From NCBI GenBank assembly GCA_025362235.1, contig JANYGZ010000040.1:1-63138 (forward strand): a stretch of 63,138 nucleotides of DNA. Direction: 5' to 3'. Below are positions 1 through 8,440 of this stretch, piece after piece. The number at the start of each line of letters is the position of its first letter. Position 1 is the first letter of the stretch. The translations under genes were made by a program, and so were the position numbers. This DNA is from Ferruginibacter sp. (GTDB lineage Bacteria; Bacteroidota; Bacteroidia; Chitinophagales; Chitinophagaceae). The notes under the pieces were generated by a model that worked only from the letters and a program-made list of their open reading frames with translations, did no database searches and was not told the DNA's origin.

Positions 1-180
1 AAACGCCTAAACGACTTAACGGCAATAAAAATAAAATGTATGAAAGGGTTTTGCCGTTTAGACGTTTAGACGTCTTGCTTAAAATAAAAACGCCTAAACG
101 ACTTAACGGCAATAAAAACAAAAAAATTATTCGGCAAAACATAAATAAAAAAAACGTCTAAATGACTTAACGGCAAAAAA
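1..180. repeat. Cluster of ~22 bp repeats upstream of the GxxExxY gene
   Basis: Near-identical units with consensus CGCCTAAACGACTTAACGGC occur at about 2-24, 91-112 and 154-176, and one inverted, variant copy (GCCGTTTAGACGTTTAGACG) lies at about 51-74. They are separated by A-rich spacers containing ATAAATAAAA or AATAAAAA. The spacers are short and related to each other, so this is not a CRISPR array. The inverted copy could let the region fold. Function unknown. Confidence 0.8.
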
Positions 181-200
181 AAGGCAAAACGGTAATATAA

Positions 201-590
201 ATGTATCAACTAAATGACAATGAAGAATGGCTGTGTCAGCAAATAAAAGATGCCGCCTTTGCGGTGCATAAAGATCTCGGCCCTGGCTTATTGGAGCAGA
301 TATATGAAGTATGTTTTTGTCATGAGTTAGCTAAAAGAAATGTAGATTATCAACGGCAGGTAAAGCTACCCATTCACTATGATGGAATAGTTTTCGATGA
401 AGGATTAAGATTAGATGTATTGGTTAGCGATAGCATCATATGCGAATTAAAAGCGGTTGATATTGTAAATCCCATCTGGCAGGCGCAGGTATTAAGTCAT
501 TTAAAATTAACTGGTTTACATATAGCATACGTAATCAATTTTAATACAGCATTAATAAAAGATGGGATACGCAGATATTGCGTAGAATAA
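201..590 (+). CDS. GxxExxY family protein (PD-(D/E)XK nuclease-like)
   Basis: A 129-residue protein with the signature Gly29-x-x-Glu32-x-x-Tyr35 that names the GxxExxY family. A PD-(D/E)XK-like pattern follows: Asp72 in a hydrophobic strand, then Glu82-Leu-Lys84. These are the residues expected of a metal-dependent nuclease core; activity in this family is not established, so a nuclease role is inferred from fold. The length matches the family (about 125 residues). The start is the ATG at 201. The gene stands alone, surrounded on both sides by copies of a ~22 bp repeat, with no co-directional partner before 757. Identity of the family is secure; biological role is not known. Confidence 0.9.
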   Translation: MYQLNDNEEWLCQQIKDAAFAVHKDLGPGLLEQIYEVCFCHELAKRNVDYQRQVKLPIHYDGIVFDEGLRLDVLVSDSIICELKAVDIVNPIWQAQVLSHLKLTGLHIAYVINFNTALIKDGIRRYCVE

Positions 591-747
591 AAAAACGCCT
601 AAACGACTTAACGGCAAAAAAACTATTAGTCTAAACATAAATAGAAAACGTCTTCACGACTTAACGGCAAAAAATCATTCGGCAAAACATAAATAAAAAA
701 ACGTCTTAACGCCTCAACGGCAAAAACCTAAACGACTTAACGGCAAA
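591..747. repeat. Cluster of ~22 bp repeats downstream of the GxxExxY gene
   Basis: Four further units of the same family as at 1-180 follow the stop codon of the GxxExxY gene, at about 594-616, 647-670, 701-722 and 727-746. They vary in the first half (CGCCTAAACG, CGTCTTCACG, CGTCTTAACG) but keep the end AACGGCAA. The last copy ends only about ten bases before the ATG of the next gene, so it may lie in that gene's leader. Confidence 0.8.
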
Positions 748-756
748 TTATAAAAA

Positions 757-2277
757 ATGAATAAAATAAAAACACTCGGCGAACTAAAGAAAAGCGGTTA
801 CATTTCAAGAAGCATTAAAGATGAGATACGCACTAACCTTATTAAAAAAATAAAAGCAAAGGAAAATGCTTTTCCTGGTATTTTAGGGTATGAAGATTCT
901 GTAATACCAGATACAGAAAGAGCATTGTTATCCCGCCACAACATTTTATTTTTAGGCCTTCGTGGCCAGGCAAAAACACGTATGGCAAGGCAGATGACGG
1001 AGTTACTGGATGAATACATACCTGTAGTTTCTGGCAGCGAAATTAATGATGATCCTTTAAAACCAATCTCCCGTTATGCAATTGACCTGATTGAAGAACA
1101 TGGAGATAATACACCTATAAGCTGGCTGCACCGCAGCCAACGCTATGGGGAAAAACTGGCTACGCCGGATGTAAGTGTAGCCGATCTTATTGGCGATATA
1201 GATCCTATTAAGGCTGCAAATTTAAAATTAAGTTTCGCTGATGAAAGGGTATTACATTATGGCATTATACCACGCAGTAACCGCAGTATTTTTGTTATAA
1301 ATGAGTTACCCGACTTACAGGCAAGGATACAGGTTTCTTTATTCAATATTTTAGAAGAGGGTGATTTGCAGATACGTGGTTTTAAACTGCGTTTACCCCT
1401 TGACGTACTATTTGTATTTACAGCTAATCCTGAAGATTACACCAACAGGGGAAGCATAGTAACACCGTTAAAAGACAGGATAGAAAGCCAGATACTCACG
1501 CATTATCCAAAATCAATTGAAACGTCTTTAGCCATTACTGAGCAAGAAGCAAATATTTACCAGGAGCAATCCGACAAAGTAAAGATAAGCGACCTGGTAA
1601 AACGTTTAATTGAGCAGGTAGCTTTTGAAGCCCGTACAAGTGAGCTGGTTGATAAAAAAAGTGGTGTAAGTGCAAGGCTTACCATTGCCGCTTATGAAAA
1701 CGCAATAAGTTCTGCTGAGCGCAGGGCCATCATCAACAGCGAAAAAGAAACACAGGTATGGGTAAGCGACCTTGTTGGTATTATTCCATCTATTACCGGT
1801 AAAATTGAGCTGGTGTACGAAGGTGAACAGGAAGGCCCATACCAGGTAGCATTTAACTTACTGGAGAAAGCGATCCGGACACAATTTAGTTTGTACTTTC
1901 CCAACCCCGATACCTTAAAAAAGAAAAGAGTTAAAGAAGCTTCTCCAGAAGATAATCCTTACAAATCAATTACAAGATGGTTCGATAGCGGCAACCACCT
2001 CGATTTATTTTTTGATACAAAAGATGGTGATAAAACACAATTATTATACAAGGTAGATGGCCTACATGCCCTTGTTAAAAAATATCATAAAGCCGCCAAT
2101 GAAAAAGAAAATGCTTTATTGATGGAATTTGTATTGCATGGGTTGTCGGCATATTCTTTAATCAGTAAAAAGGTGGTGGAAGGAAAAATTGAATTTAAGG
2201 ACCTGATGGGCAGCATGCTCAATATGGGTACACAATCTTTTAGTGACGATGATTTTAATGAAAGCGATTTTAATTGA
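757..2277 (+). CDS. MoxR/magnesium-chelatase-like AAA+ ATPase
   Basis: A 506-residue AAA+ protein. The Walker A loop is at residues 67-74 (GLRGQAKT), a Walker B-like strand ends in Asn-Glu near residue 180, and a sensor-type TANPEDY follows. This is the architecture of the chelatase subunit I/MoxR group, ATPases that remodel partner proteins. In many Bacteroidota such a gene is followed by a von Willebrand factor A (VWA) partner, but here the next gene is an unrelated lipoprotein. Its stop codon abuts that gene with a 20-base gap to the preferred ATG. The C-terminal tail is acidic (Asp/Glu/Ser). No membrane segment is visible, so it is cytoplasmic. The substrate is unknown. Confidence 0.85.
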   Translation: MNKIKTLGELKKSGYISRSIKDEIRTNLIKKIKAKENAFPGILGYEDSVIPDTERALLSRHNILFLGLRGQAKTRMARQMTELLDEYIPVVSGSEINDDPLKPISRYAIDLIEEHGDNTPISWLHRSQRYGEKLATPDVSVADLIGDIDPIKAANLKLSFADERVLHYGIIPRSNRSIFVINELPDLQARIQVSLFNILEEGDLQIRGFKLRLPLDVLFVFTANPEDYTNRGSIVTPLKDRIESQILTHYPKSIETSLAITEQEANIYQEQSDKVKISDLVKRLIEQVAFEARTSELVDKKSGVSARLTIAAYENAISSAERRAIINSEKETQVWVSDLVGIIPSITGKIELVYEGEQEGPYQVAFNLLEKAIRTQFSLYFPNPDTLKKKRVKEASPEDNPYKSITRWFDSGNHLDLFFDTKDGDKTQLLYKVDGLHALVKKYHKAANEKENALLMEFVLHGLSAYSLISKKVVEGKIEFKDLMGSMLNMGTQSFSDDDFNESDFN

Positions 2278-2297
2278 CGCTAAAAATAAAATCTGCT

Positions 2298-2900
2298 ATG
2301 GACATGGAGAGAAACTATAATAGTTACAAAACAATAGTTTTAATGTATTTGTTTTTAACAACATTGGCCAGTTGTATTTATCCGAAGTCAAAGTTTGGAA
2401 AGGAAGCTAATGCAAACAGAGAAAAAATAGGATTAGAAATATTGCCTGAAACATGGAAAACTATCAATGTGGGAGATAGTTATACAGTATGGAAAAATCC
2501 TATAGCTGATAATTTATTAAGAAAAAATAAGCCTTTATTTTTTTCAAAATCTATTAGTTATAATGAGAAAAATAATTTGATATCCGAAGATGATTTGTAT
2601 TATAGTGGAAATAAGTTTAGCACAATTGATGGACAACAAAGTGAATTTCTAAGCATCAAATATTATTTTACTCCACAGAAATTAGGTGATAATGAAGTGG
2701 AAGGATGGTATTGTTCATATATAAGTTCTTCAACTGAAGCAGATGTTATCAATAATAAGGAAGATGAAAATATATATATATCTGCTCCTTTTGCTATTAC
2801 ACTAAAAAAGGCTGATTCACTTTTAAGAGAATGGGGATTAGAAACCCCTCATAGAATCTCCGCCGTTTCCGCCGTTGTTAGTGTTGAAGAAATAAAATAA
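2298..2900 (+). CDS. Putative lipoprotein of unknown function
   Basis: About 200 residues. The N-terminus has a hydrophobic stretch ending in Leu-Ala-Ser-Cys, a lipobox, so the product is probably a lipoprotein exported by Sec and anchored in a membrane. The ATG at 2298 is preferred (a second ATG is at 2304); the reading frame is open further up to a TTG at 2274 that overlaps the previous stop, which is less likely. I do not recognise a domain. Base composition is more AT-rich than the ATPase gene before it. The last codons (AVVSVEEIK, stop) lie inside a ~100 bp sequence that is repeated after the next gene. Confidence 0.6.
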   Translation: MDMERNYNSYKTIVLMYLFLTTLASCIYPKSKFGKEANANREKIGLEILPETWKTINVGDSYTVWKNPIADNLLRKNKPLFFSKSISYNEKNNLISEDDLYYSGNKFSTIDGQQSEFLSIKYYFTPQKLGDNEVEGWYCSYISSSTEADVINNKEDENIYISAPFAITLKKADSLLREWGLETPHRISAVSAVVSVEEIK

Positions 2901-2970
2901 AAGAGTTCTTTAAAATTGGCAATGTTATTTTTTGCAGCTGTAAGTGTCGTTTCCCAGCAGCCGTTGTTGC
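2868..2970 (+). repeat. Direct repeat, copy A (3' end of lipoprotein gene)
   Basis: About 100 bases that recur, with scattered differences, at 3557-3660. The copy starts in the last codons of the lipoprotein gene, includes its TAA, and runs to CAGCCGTTGTTG. Both copies share AAATAAAATAAAAGAGTTC and the TGCAGC(T/C)GTAAGT stretch. Confidence 0.85.
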
Positions 2971-2980
2971 CTTACCTTCG

Positions 2981-3085
2981 CAGCAACGTCTCCTCCACGG
3001 CCAGAGTGTTAGCCAAGGACGTTGCTGAGAAGGAGAGGATGTGTTCGGTGGTGACACCGACCACGGAAGCAAGAAATGACACCCA
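2981..3085. repeat. GC-richer intergenic hairpins
   Basis: This stretch contains a perfect 10 bp inverted repeat CAGCAACGTC (2981-2990) with GACGTTGCTG (3018-3027), then a second inverted repeat TCGGTG/CACCGA around 3045-3060. It is richer in GC than its surroundings. It looks like an intergenic repeat element or terminator region; no protein is supported here on either strand. Confidence 0.5.
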
Positions 3086-3128
3086 CAGATAAAAACTGGT
3101 ATCAAAATCCATAGTAATTAAGAATGTT

Positions 3129-3554
3129 ATGATATTAAGAATTTTAATTTTAGTAATTGCAATATTGTTACATATCTTAACTCCTCATTGGTTTTTGAAA
3201 GACTATCTAACTGTAGGTGATTGGATAATGATTTTTTTTGCTTTTTTGAGTGCGGCCATGTACAATTCGATGCGGGGAATTAAAAAAATAAATTTTTTAT
3301 CTGTTTTTTTATCATTGAACGTTTTAGTTTATTTCATAATAACTACTCAAATTTTGGCACCCGATGTAGGAGTTGAAAGAGCAGTATGTAGATTACAGTT
3401 TATTTTAAGAAACTCAATTACTCTTCCAATAATTATAAGCAGTTGGATAGAGATAATTAATACTATTCAAATTATTTTTAGTATTGCAATTGGCATTTTA
3501 TTGGTATTCCAATTTTACAAAAAAAAGACTGCAAATAAACTTACAAAAGCTTAG
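3129..3554 (+). CDS. Small multi-pass membrane protein
   Basis: A 141-residue protein, very hydrophobic, with about four membrane-spanning segments (roughly residues 2-22, 31-48, 58-76 and 105-127) and a lysine-rich C-terminus, suggesting an inner-membrane protein. No family recognised. It is bracketed by the two copies of a ~100 bp direct repeat, and the sequence right after its stop reads as a relic of the lipoprotein gene's end (VVGVEEIK, stop). The gene may therefore have arrived as a unit between the repeats, or the lipoprotein 3' end was duplicated around it. Confidence 0.55.
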   Translation: MILRILILVIAILLHILTPHWFLKDYLTVGDWIMIFFAFLSAAMYNSMRGIKKINFLSVFLSLNVLVYFIITTQILAPDVGVERAVCRLQFILRNSITLPIIISSWIEIINTIQIIFSIAIGILLVFQFYKKKTANKLTKA

Positions 3555-3556
3555 TC

Positions 3557-3660
3557 TCCGCCGTTGTTGGGGTTGAAGAAATAAAATAAAAGAGTTCTTT
3601 AAAATTGACAATGTTATTTTTTTGCAGCCGTAAGTATTGTTTCCCGGTAGCCGTTGTTGG
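3557..3660 (+). repeat. Direct repeat, copy B
   Basis: Second copy of the ~100 bp repeat seen at 2868-2970. It carries the same potential codons for the lipoprotein C-terminus but no gene in front of them. Confidence 0.85.
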
Positions 3661-3691
3661 TCTTATTTATTGCCGAGGCAGTCTCTTTTCA

Positions 3692-4717
3692 CTAAATTAT
3701 ATTTACTTCCATTTCCAGCGGCACACTAAATTTCTTCTGCACGCTTTCAATAATTTCTTCGCTTAAATTTAAAATTTCATCGCCAGTTGCATTACCATAG
3801 TTTACCAATACCAATGCCTGTTTTGCATGGCAGCCTGCATCCCCTTTTCTGTAACCCTTCCAGCCGCATTGCTCAATTAACCAGCCTGCCGCTAATTTAA
3901 CACGGCCGTTATCAAGCGTATAACCGACAATACCCGAAAAAGGAATTTTTAGTTCCTTAAATTGTTCAGCATCAATTTCAGGGTTTTTAAAAAAACTACC
4001 TGCATTGCCAATGATTGCCGGATCTGGTAATTTACTGCTCCTTATATTGATAACCGCCTGCGATATTGCTTTTATGCTTAACGTTTGTATACCCATTGAT
4101 TGCAGTTCTTGTTCTATGGCACCATAGCTTGTATTAAACCGGGGTGTTTTAAATAAACGATAAGTAACACTTGTAATAACAAACTGGTCTTTAAATTTTC
4201 TTTTAAAAACGCTTTCCCTGTAGCCAAATTCACAATCCTGCAATGTAAATTGTATCATTTTTTTTTCGGCCAAATAAAAGGCTTCCAATGTGTAAAAAAC
4301 ATCTTTCAATTCTACCCCATAGGCACCAATATTTTGCATGGGCGAGGCCCCCACATTACCGGGTATTAAAGAAAGGTTTTCTATACCCGCCAGGTTATTA
4401 TTGATACAAAACAATACCAACTGGTGCCAGCTTTCGCCTGCGCCGGCTTTTACATAAACATAATTTTCATCTTCCCCTATTTTTTCAATTCCTTTTATTT
4501 CATTTTTTAAAACAAGTCCTTCAACATTTTTTGTAAAAAGGATATTACTGCCCTCACCTAATATGAAAGTGATGAGTGACGGGTTATGAGTGATGAGTTT
4601 TTTAGATTCCAGCAAACCGGCTAATTGTTCAACAGAATTAAAAGTTGAGAAGTATTGTGCAGTTGCATCGATACCAAAAGTATTATAACCCTTAAGAGAA
4701 ATATTTTCTTTGATCAT
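3692..4717 (-). CDS. murB: UDP-N-acetylenolpyruvoylglucosamine reductase MurB
   Basis: A 341-residue FAD enzyme that reduces UDP-GlcNAc-enolpyruvate to UDP-MurNAc in the cytoplasmic steps of peptidoglycan synthesis. Visible hallmarks are GEGSNILF and IPGNVGASPMQNIGAYGVE in the FAD-binding part and NAGSFFKNP, which carries the catalytic serine, plus the C-terminal Glu in LEMEV. Length and the long C-terminal domain match the E. coli-type (type I) enzymes. The ATG is followed by the usual family opening. It lies 18 bases behind priA on the same strand, so the two are probably co-transcribed. Confidence 0.97.
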   Translation of the reverse strand: MIKENISLKGYNTFGIDATAQYFSTFNSVEQLAGLLESKKLITHNPSLITFILGEGSNILFTKNVEGLVLKNEIKGIEKIGEDENYVYVKAGAGESWHQLVLFCINNNLAGIENLSLIPGNVGASPMQNIGAYGVELKDVFYTLEAFYLAEKKMIQFTLQDCEFGYRESVFKRKFKDQFVITSVTYRLFKTPRFNTSYGAIEQELQSMGIQTLSIKAISQAVINIRSSKLPDPAIIGNAGSFFKNPEIDAEQFKELKIPFSGIVGYTLDNGRVKLAAGWLIEQCGWKGYRKGDAGCHAKQALVLVNYGNATGDEILNLSEEIIESVQKKFSVPLEMEVNII

Positions 4718-4735
4718 AGTTGTATAATTTACCCA

Positions 4736-7222
4736 TTAATTTGCATCCACATCAGCAATCATTACCACACTCTTAAACTGTTTTTCTGTAAGCAATAAAT
4801 TAAAATGGTTACGGATAATTTTTTTGTACTGCTGAATCTGTTTCATTTCCAAAGGAAGCTTTATCAATAATTCCATCAGGTATTGGTTGCGGACCCTTGC
4901 TACTAAAGGTGCGGCCGGGCCTACAACAAAATTATTAAGGTCTTTCTGCAGGGCTATTGCTAATTTATTTGCAGCATCGGCTACTACTTCCTTGATTCTA
5001 TGTTTTAAAGTTATTTCAATAATACGGCTGAACGGCGGATAAAAAAACTGCTGGCGGTTGGTTATTTCAAATGCATACATGCTTTTATAATCATGTTCTT
5101 TTACAAATTGCAACACCGGGTGGTTAATTTGTGTAGCCTGAATCAACACCCTCCCCTGCTCCTCTTTACGGCCTGCCCTGCCGCTCACCTGTTCCATCAA
5201 TTGAAAGGCCCTTTCATTTACCCTGAAATCGGCAAAGCTCAATAAACCATCTGCATCTAAAATCCCTACAAGGTTTACCTTCTCAAAATCAAGGCCCTTT
5301 ACTACCATCTGTGTACCAACCAATACGTCTATCCGGTGTTGTTCAAACAACTTAATTAAATTATCATGCGCCGATTTTCCTCTTACCGAATCCACATCCA
5401 TCCTGGCCACTTTTAATTGAGGAAATTGCTCTTCTATCATTTCCTCAATTTTTTCTGTACCGAAATTCTTCTCTATCCAGTTAACAGATCCGCAGGCCGG
5501 GCAGGCAATTATTTTGGGGTAAGTAGTACCGCAATAATGGCAATGTAATTTATTGGAATATTTATGAAGCGTTAAGGTTACATCGCAGTTTTTACATTGG
5601 GGTAAATATCCACAGGTGCCGCAAATAAGGTAAGGCGAGTAGCCACGGCGGTTTTGAAAAAGAATTACCTGCTTGCCACCAGCTACTGTTTTTTCAATGG
5701 CTTCTTTTAACTGTGGCGAAAGCATTACTTTACCTTTTTGCACTACCTGCCTGGTGTTGATTATTTCAATGGTGGGCAAATTAATACCACCAAAACGTTC
5801 ATTTAATTCTACCAGGCCATATTTGCCTTTTTGAGCATTAAAATAAGTTTCAATTGAAGGGGTAGCACTACCCAACAGAACATGGGCATTAAATAAAGAA
5901 GCGTAAAAAACTGCCGCATCCCTTGCATTGTATCTTGGCGCAGGATCCTGCTGTTTAAAGGAAGGATCGTGCTCTTCATCCACTACTATTAGCCCGAGGT
6001 CTTTAAAAGGCAGGAAGAGGGCACTCCTTGCCCCCAAGATGATTCTTATTTCACCCGTTTTTATTTTATTCCACAATTCAACTCTTTCGTTGTTATTAAA
6101 TTTAGAATGATAAATAGCAATATTGCCACCAAAGTGAAATTGTAAACGGCGTATCATTTGTGCTGTAAGGGCAATCTCCGGCAAAAGATATAAAACCTGT
6201 TTGCCCTGTTTATAAAACTGTTCAATGAGCTTAATATAAATCTGTGTTTTACCACTGCTGGTTACACCATGCAATAAACAAACATTTTTGGTTTTAAAAC
6301 TTTCCTGCACCTGTTGCAAGGCAATCTGCTGCGCTGCACTTAATTCAAATTCTACCTGCATTGATTTTGGCAATGCTTTAATCCGGTCAATACTTCGTTT
6401 TTCTATCACAAGAATTTTCTTCTCTGCCAAACCGTTTAACTGTGCAGCGGTAGCCCCCGATTTTTTTAAAAGTTCTGTTTGGGTAACTTCTCCGGTAGTT
6501 TTTATTAAATGCAGGTAACTTAACAACAGTTCCATTTGTTTGGGTGCCTTGATCCAGTTATTTAACAACTCTCCCATTTTCGCCTCATCTTCATACTGCG
6601 GGTTAAGCAATATAAAATTCTCTTTTTTACTTTTATATCTTTCACTCAATGCTTCCCAAACAATACAGGCTTTTTTTTCTATCAGTTTTTTTATAACCGG
6701 GTAAACATGCGTAATATCTAATACCTGCTGAACTTCTGTTAGGTTCAATTGCTTTTTTATAAGCAATGCTTCTGCTACCATGTATTCTTCGTTATTTAAA
6801 TCAGAAAAATCATCTCCGTAATCTTCATTAAACAATAAAATAGTTTCGCTGCTTAATTTAAAATGAGCTGGTAAGGCTGCTGCCATTACTTCTCCTTCGC
6901 TACACATGTAGTAAGTGCTCATCCAGTTCCATAACTGCAGTTGTTGATGGTATAAAACCGGTTCATCATCCAGTACATTTAAAATTTCTTTGGTATTATA
7001 TGGAGGAGCCGTGGTAATAAGCAGTTTTATAATACCGGCATAGCGTTTATTCTTTCCTAACACCACTTCTACCCTGCAACCGGGCTGAATTTTTTTTTCA
7101 AAAATTGACGGTACCGCATAAGTATAGGTTACAGGTAATGCCAAAGGCAATATAACCTCTGCAAACATCACTGGTGCATTAGATATATCGTTGCCAAATA
7201 TTATTTCGTTTTCTTTATTCAA
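4736..7222 (-). CDS. priA: Primosomal replication protein N' (PriA helicase)
   Basis: An 828-residue superfamily 2 helicase that restarts stalled replication forks. Walker A is GVTSSGKT, the DEAH-type box is VVDEEHD, and a zinc-binding region with four CxxC pairs lies in the middle (CGTCGYLPQCKNC and CHYC...CPAC). Motif VI is present around QVSGRAGR. The reading frame opens at 7222, but homologues usually begin near the internal Met at 7168 (MFAEVILP), so the first 18 residues are uncertain. It is upstream of murB in the same direction. A long inverted repeat lies behind its start. Confidence 0.97.
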   Translation of the reverse strand: MNKENEIIFGNDISNAPVMFAEVILPLALPVTYTYAVPSIFEKKIQPGCRVEVVLGKNKRYAGIIKLLITTAPPYNTKEILNVLDDEPVLYHQQLQLWNWMSTYYMCSEGEVMAAALPAHFKLSSETILLFNEDYGDDFSDLNNEEYMVAEALLIKKQLNLTEVQQVLDITHVYPVIKKLIEKKACIVWEALSERYKSKKENFILLNPQYEDEAKMGELLNNWIKAPKQMELLLSYLHLIKTTGEVTQTELLKKSGATAAQLNGLAEKKILVIEKRSIDRIKALPKSMQVEFELSAAQQIALQQVQESFKTKNVCLLHGVTSSGKTQIYIKLIEQFYKQGKQVLYLLPEIALTAQMIRRLQFHFGGNIAIYHSKFNNNERVELWNKIKTGEIRIILGARSALFLPFKDLGLIVVDEEHDPSFKQQDPAPRYNARDAAVFYASLFNAHVLLGSATPSIETYFNAQKGKYGLVELNERFGGINLPTIEIINTRQVVQKGKVMLSPQLKEAIEKTVAGGKQVILFQNRRGYSPYLICGTCGYLPQCKNCDVTLTLHKYSNKLHCHYCGTTYPKIIACPACGSVNWIEKNFGTEKIEEMIEEQFPQLKVARMDVDSVRGKSAHDNLIKLFEQHRIDVLVGTQMVVKGLDFEKVNLVGILDADGLLSFADFRVNERAFQLMEQVSGRAGRKEEQGRVLIQATQINHPVLQFVKEHDYKSMYAFEITNRQQFFYPPFSRIIEITLKHRIKEVVADAANKLAIALQKDLNNFVVGPAAPLVARVRNQYLMELLIKLPLEMKQIQQYKKIIRNHFNLLLTEKQFKSVVMIADVDAN

Positions 7223-7276
7223 TATTGTTCAATTATTGACTATATCCAAAAATGCAATAGCGATAACCTCGCCGGC

Positions 7277-7460
7277 AATGTTATTAAGTTAAGCAAATAA
7301 CTGAATTACGTAGTTAAAACTCCTGAACAGAATAAGGTAATAAGGTTGATCATTTATTACTTTAATTTTCCTACTAAGGTTTGCATTCGCTTAAAAACCT
7401 TGGTAGCTACTAAAAAAAAGGCTGCCAACCTTATTACCTTATTCTTAACTTAATGACATT
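7277..7460. repeat. Long fold-back inverted repeat between priA and plsC
   Basis: A perfect 19 bp inverted repeat joins 7330-7348 (GAATAAGGTAATAAGGTTG) to 7426-7444. Outside it, AATGTTATTAAGTTAAG at 7277-7293 pairs with 7444-7460 at 16 of 17 bases, and inside it CTACTAAGGTTT pairs imperfectly with AAACCTTGGTAG near 7371-7412. The left arm has about 37 extra bases between its two matching blocks. The whole can fold into one long hairpin, as small non-autonomous mobile elements often do. Confidence 0.8.
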
Positions 7461-7484
7461 ACTAGCTGGGATTTATTATAAGTA

Positions 7485-8252
7485 TCAGTTTTGTCGTATC
7501 CAGCTTGCTTTATAATAAATCAGCTTTTCTTCCATCAATTTATATACTTTTTCTTTAAGGCTGTTTACATCCTTAATGGTTAATCCCTCTACACTTATTT
7601 CTTCCAGGTAAATGGCTCTTGATCTTCCGGGTGAAAGCGATAGTATAGTTTTGTAATTCATCCTGTCGAAAGTATCTAAAAATAAAACCGGCTTAATGGG
7701 TGTTTGTGTTTCGATAGCTATTTTAAAAGCCCCATTATAAAATTCTTTTAATGGATGATGTGTCATGTTAAAAGTTCCCTCAGGTGCAATTACTACAGAT
7801 ATATTTTTTCTTATAACGCTTTTTAATTGCAATACGCTGGCTACTCTTTTTTTAGCATCCGACCTTTCTACCATTACAGCTGCATTTCTATAAAAAAAAC
7901 CAAATACCGGAATTTTCGCCGTTTCAGCTTTGCCCAAAACCCTAAAATGCTGTTTCCTTATTACCTTTAGTATTACAGGAATGTCAAGGTAGGATACATG
8001 ATTAAAAACAAAAACATATTGCTTGCTGACGTCATGCGGCACTTCAAAATAATTTTTGTGAAAAATTCCCCATAACACAAAAATTACATCTGCCCATAAC
8101 TGGCAAATCTTGTAAATCAAATTACCCCCTCGTACCTTTCCCAAAAAAGAAGCTATCACTACAAAAGGAAAAAGCAATAACATGATTACAATAAAAAGCA
8201 TCAAACCATATAGTGAAAAAAGGGCTTTTAATAAAAAAACTACATATTTCAT
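7485..8252 (-). CDS. plsC: 1-acyl-sn-glycerol-3-phosphate acyltransferase (PlsC family)
   Basis: A 255-residue lysophospholipid acyltransferase. The catalytic H(x4)D motif is NHVSYLD near residue 85, and the phosphate-binding motif is APEGTFN. An N-terminal hydrophobic stretch (residues 5-40) anchors it to the inner membrane. The family transfers an acyl chain to the sn-2 position of lysophosphatidic acid. Several PlsC paralogues per genome are common in Bacteroidota, so the exact substrate is not certain. It is divergent from rplU, with about 190 bases between them. Confidence 0.9.
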   Translation of the reverse strand: MKYVVFLLKALFSLYGLMLFIVIMLLLFPFVVIASFLGKVRGGNLIYKICQLWADVIFVLWGIFHKNYFEVPHDVSKQYVFVFNHVSYLDIPVILKVIRKQHFRVLGKAETAKIPVFGFFYRNAAVMVERSDAKKRVASVLQLKSVIRKNISVVIAPEGTFNMTHHPLKEFYNGAFKIAIETQTPIKPVLFLDTFDRMNYKTILSLSPGRSRAIYLEEISVEGLTIKDVNSLKEKVYKLMEEKLIYYKASWIRQN

Positions 8253-8412
8253 AACTGAAAGCGAATATAATGCCTTTCTTTTTTAAGTAGATGTTCGAAA
8301 CTGGTAAGGCATTTTTAGGTTAATTTGCAGCCGGAATGGTTAAAACCGCCGCTTGTTATAGTTTTTAGCAAAAATCCTTGCTATAAAATATTCAAATCAA
8401 ATGTATTTCCCT

Positions 8413-8420
8413 TACCTTTG
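8413..8420 (+). promoter_or_regulatory. Putative -7 box of the rplU-rpmA promoter
   Basis: TACCTTTG fits the Bacteroidota -7 consensus TAnnTTTG and lies about 20 bases before the ATG of rplU. No convincing -33 TTG stands at the normal distance. Confidence 0.4.
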
Positions 8421-8440
8421 CCGTCCTAAATTTTGGTATT

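Noticed and set aside
1..747. The evenly repeated ~22 bp units look at first like a CRISPR array
   Set aside because: Spacers are short, A-rich and alike, one unit is inverted, a gene lies in the middle, and there is no cas gene.
2868..3660. Integron-like cassette with attC sites
   Set aside because: The repeats lack a proper GTTRRRY core and paired inner sites, and no integrase is seen.
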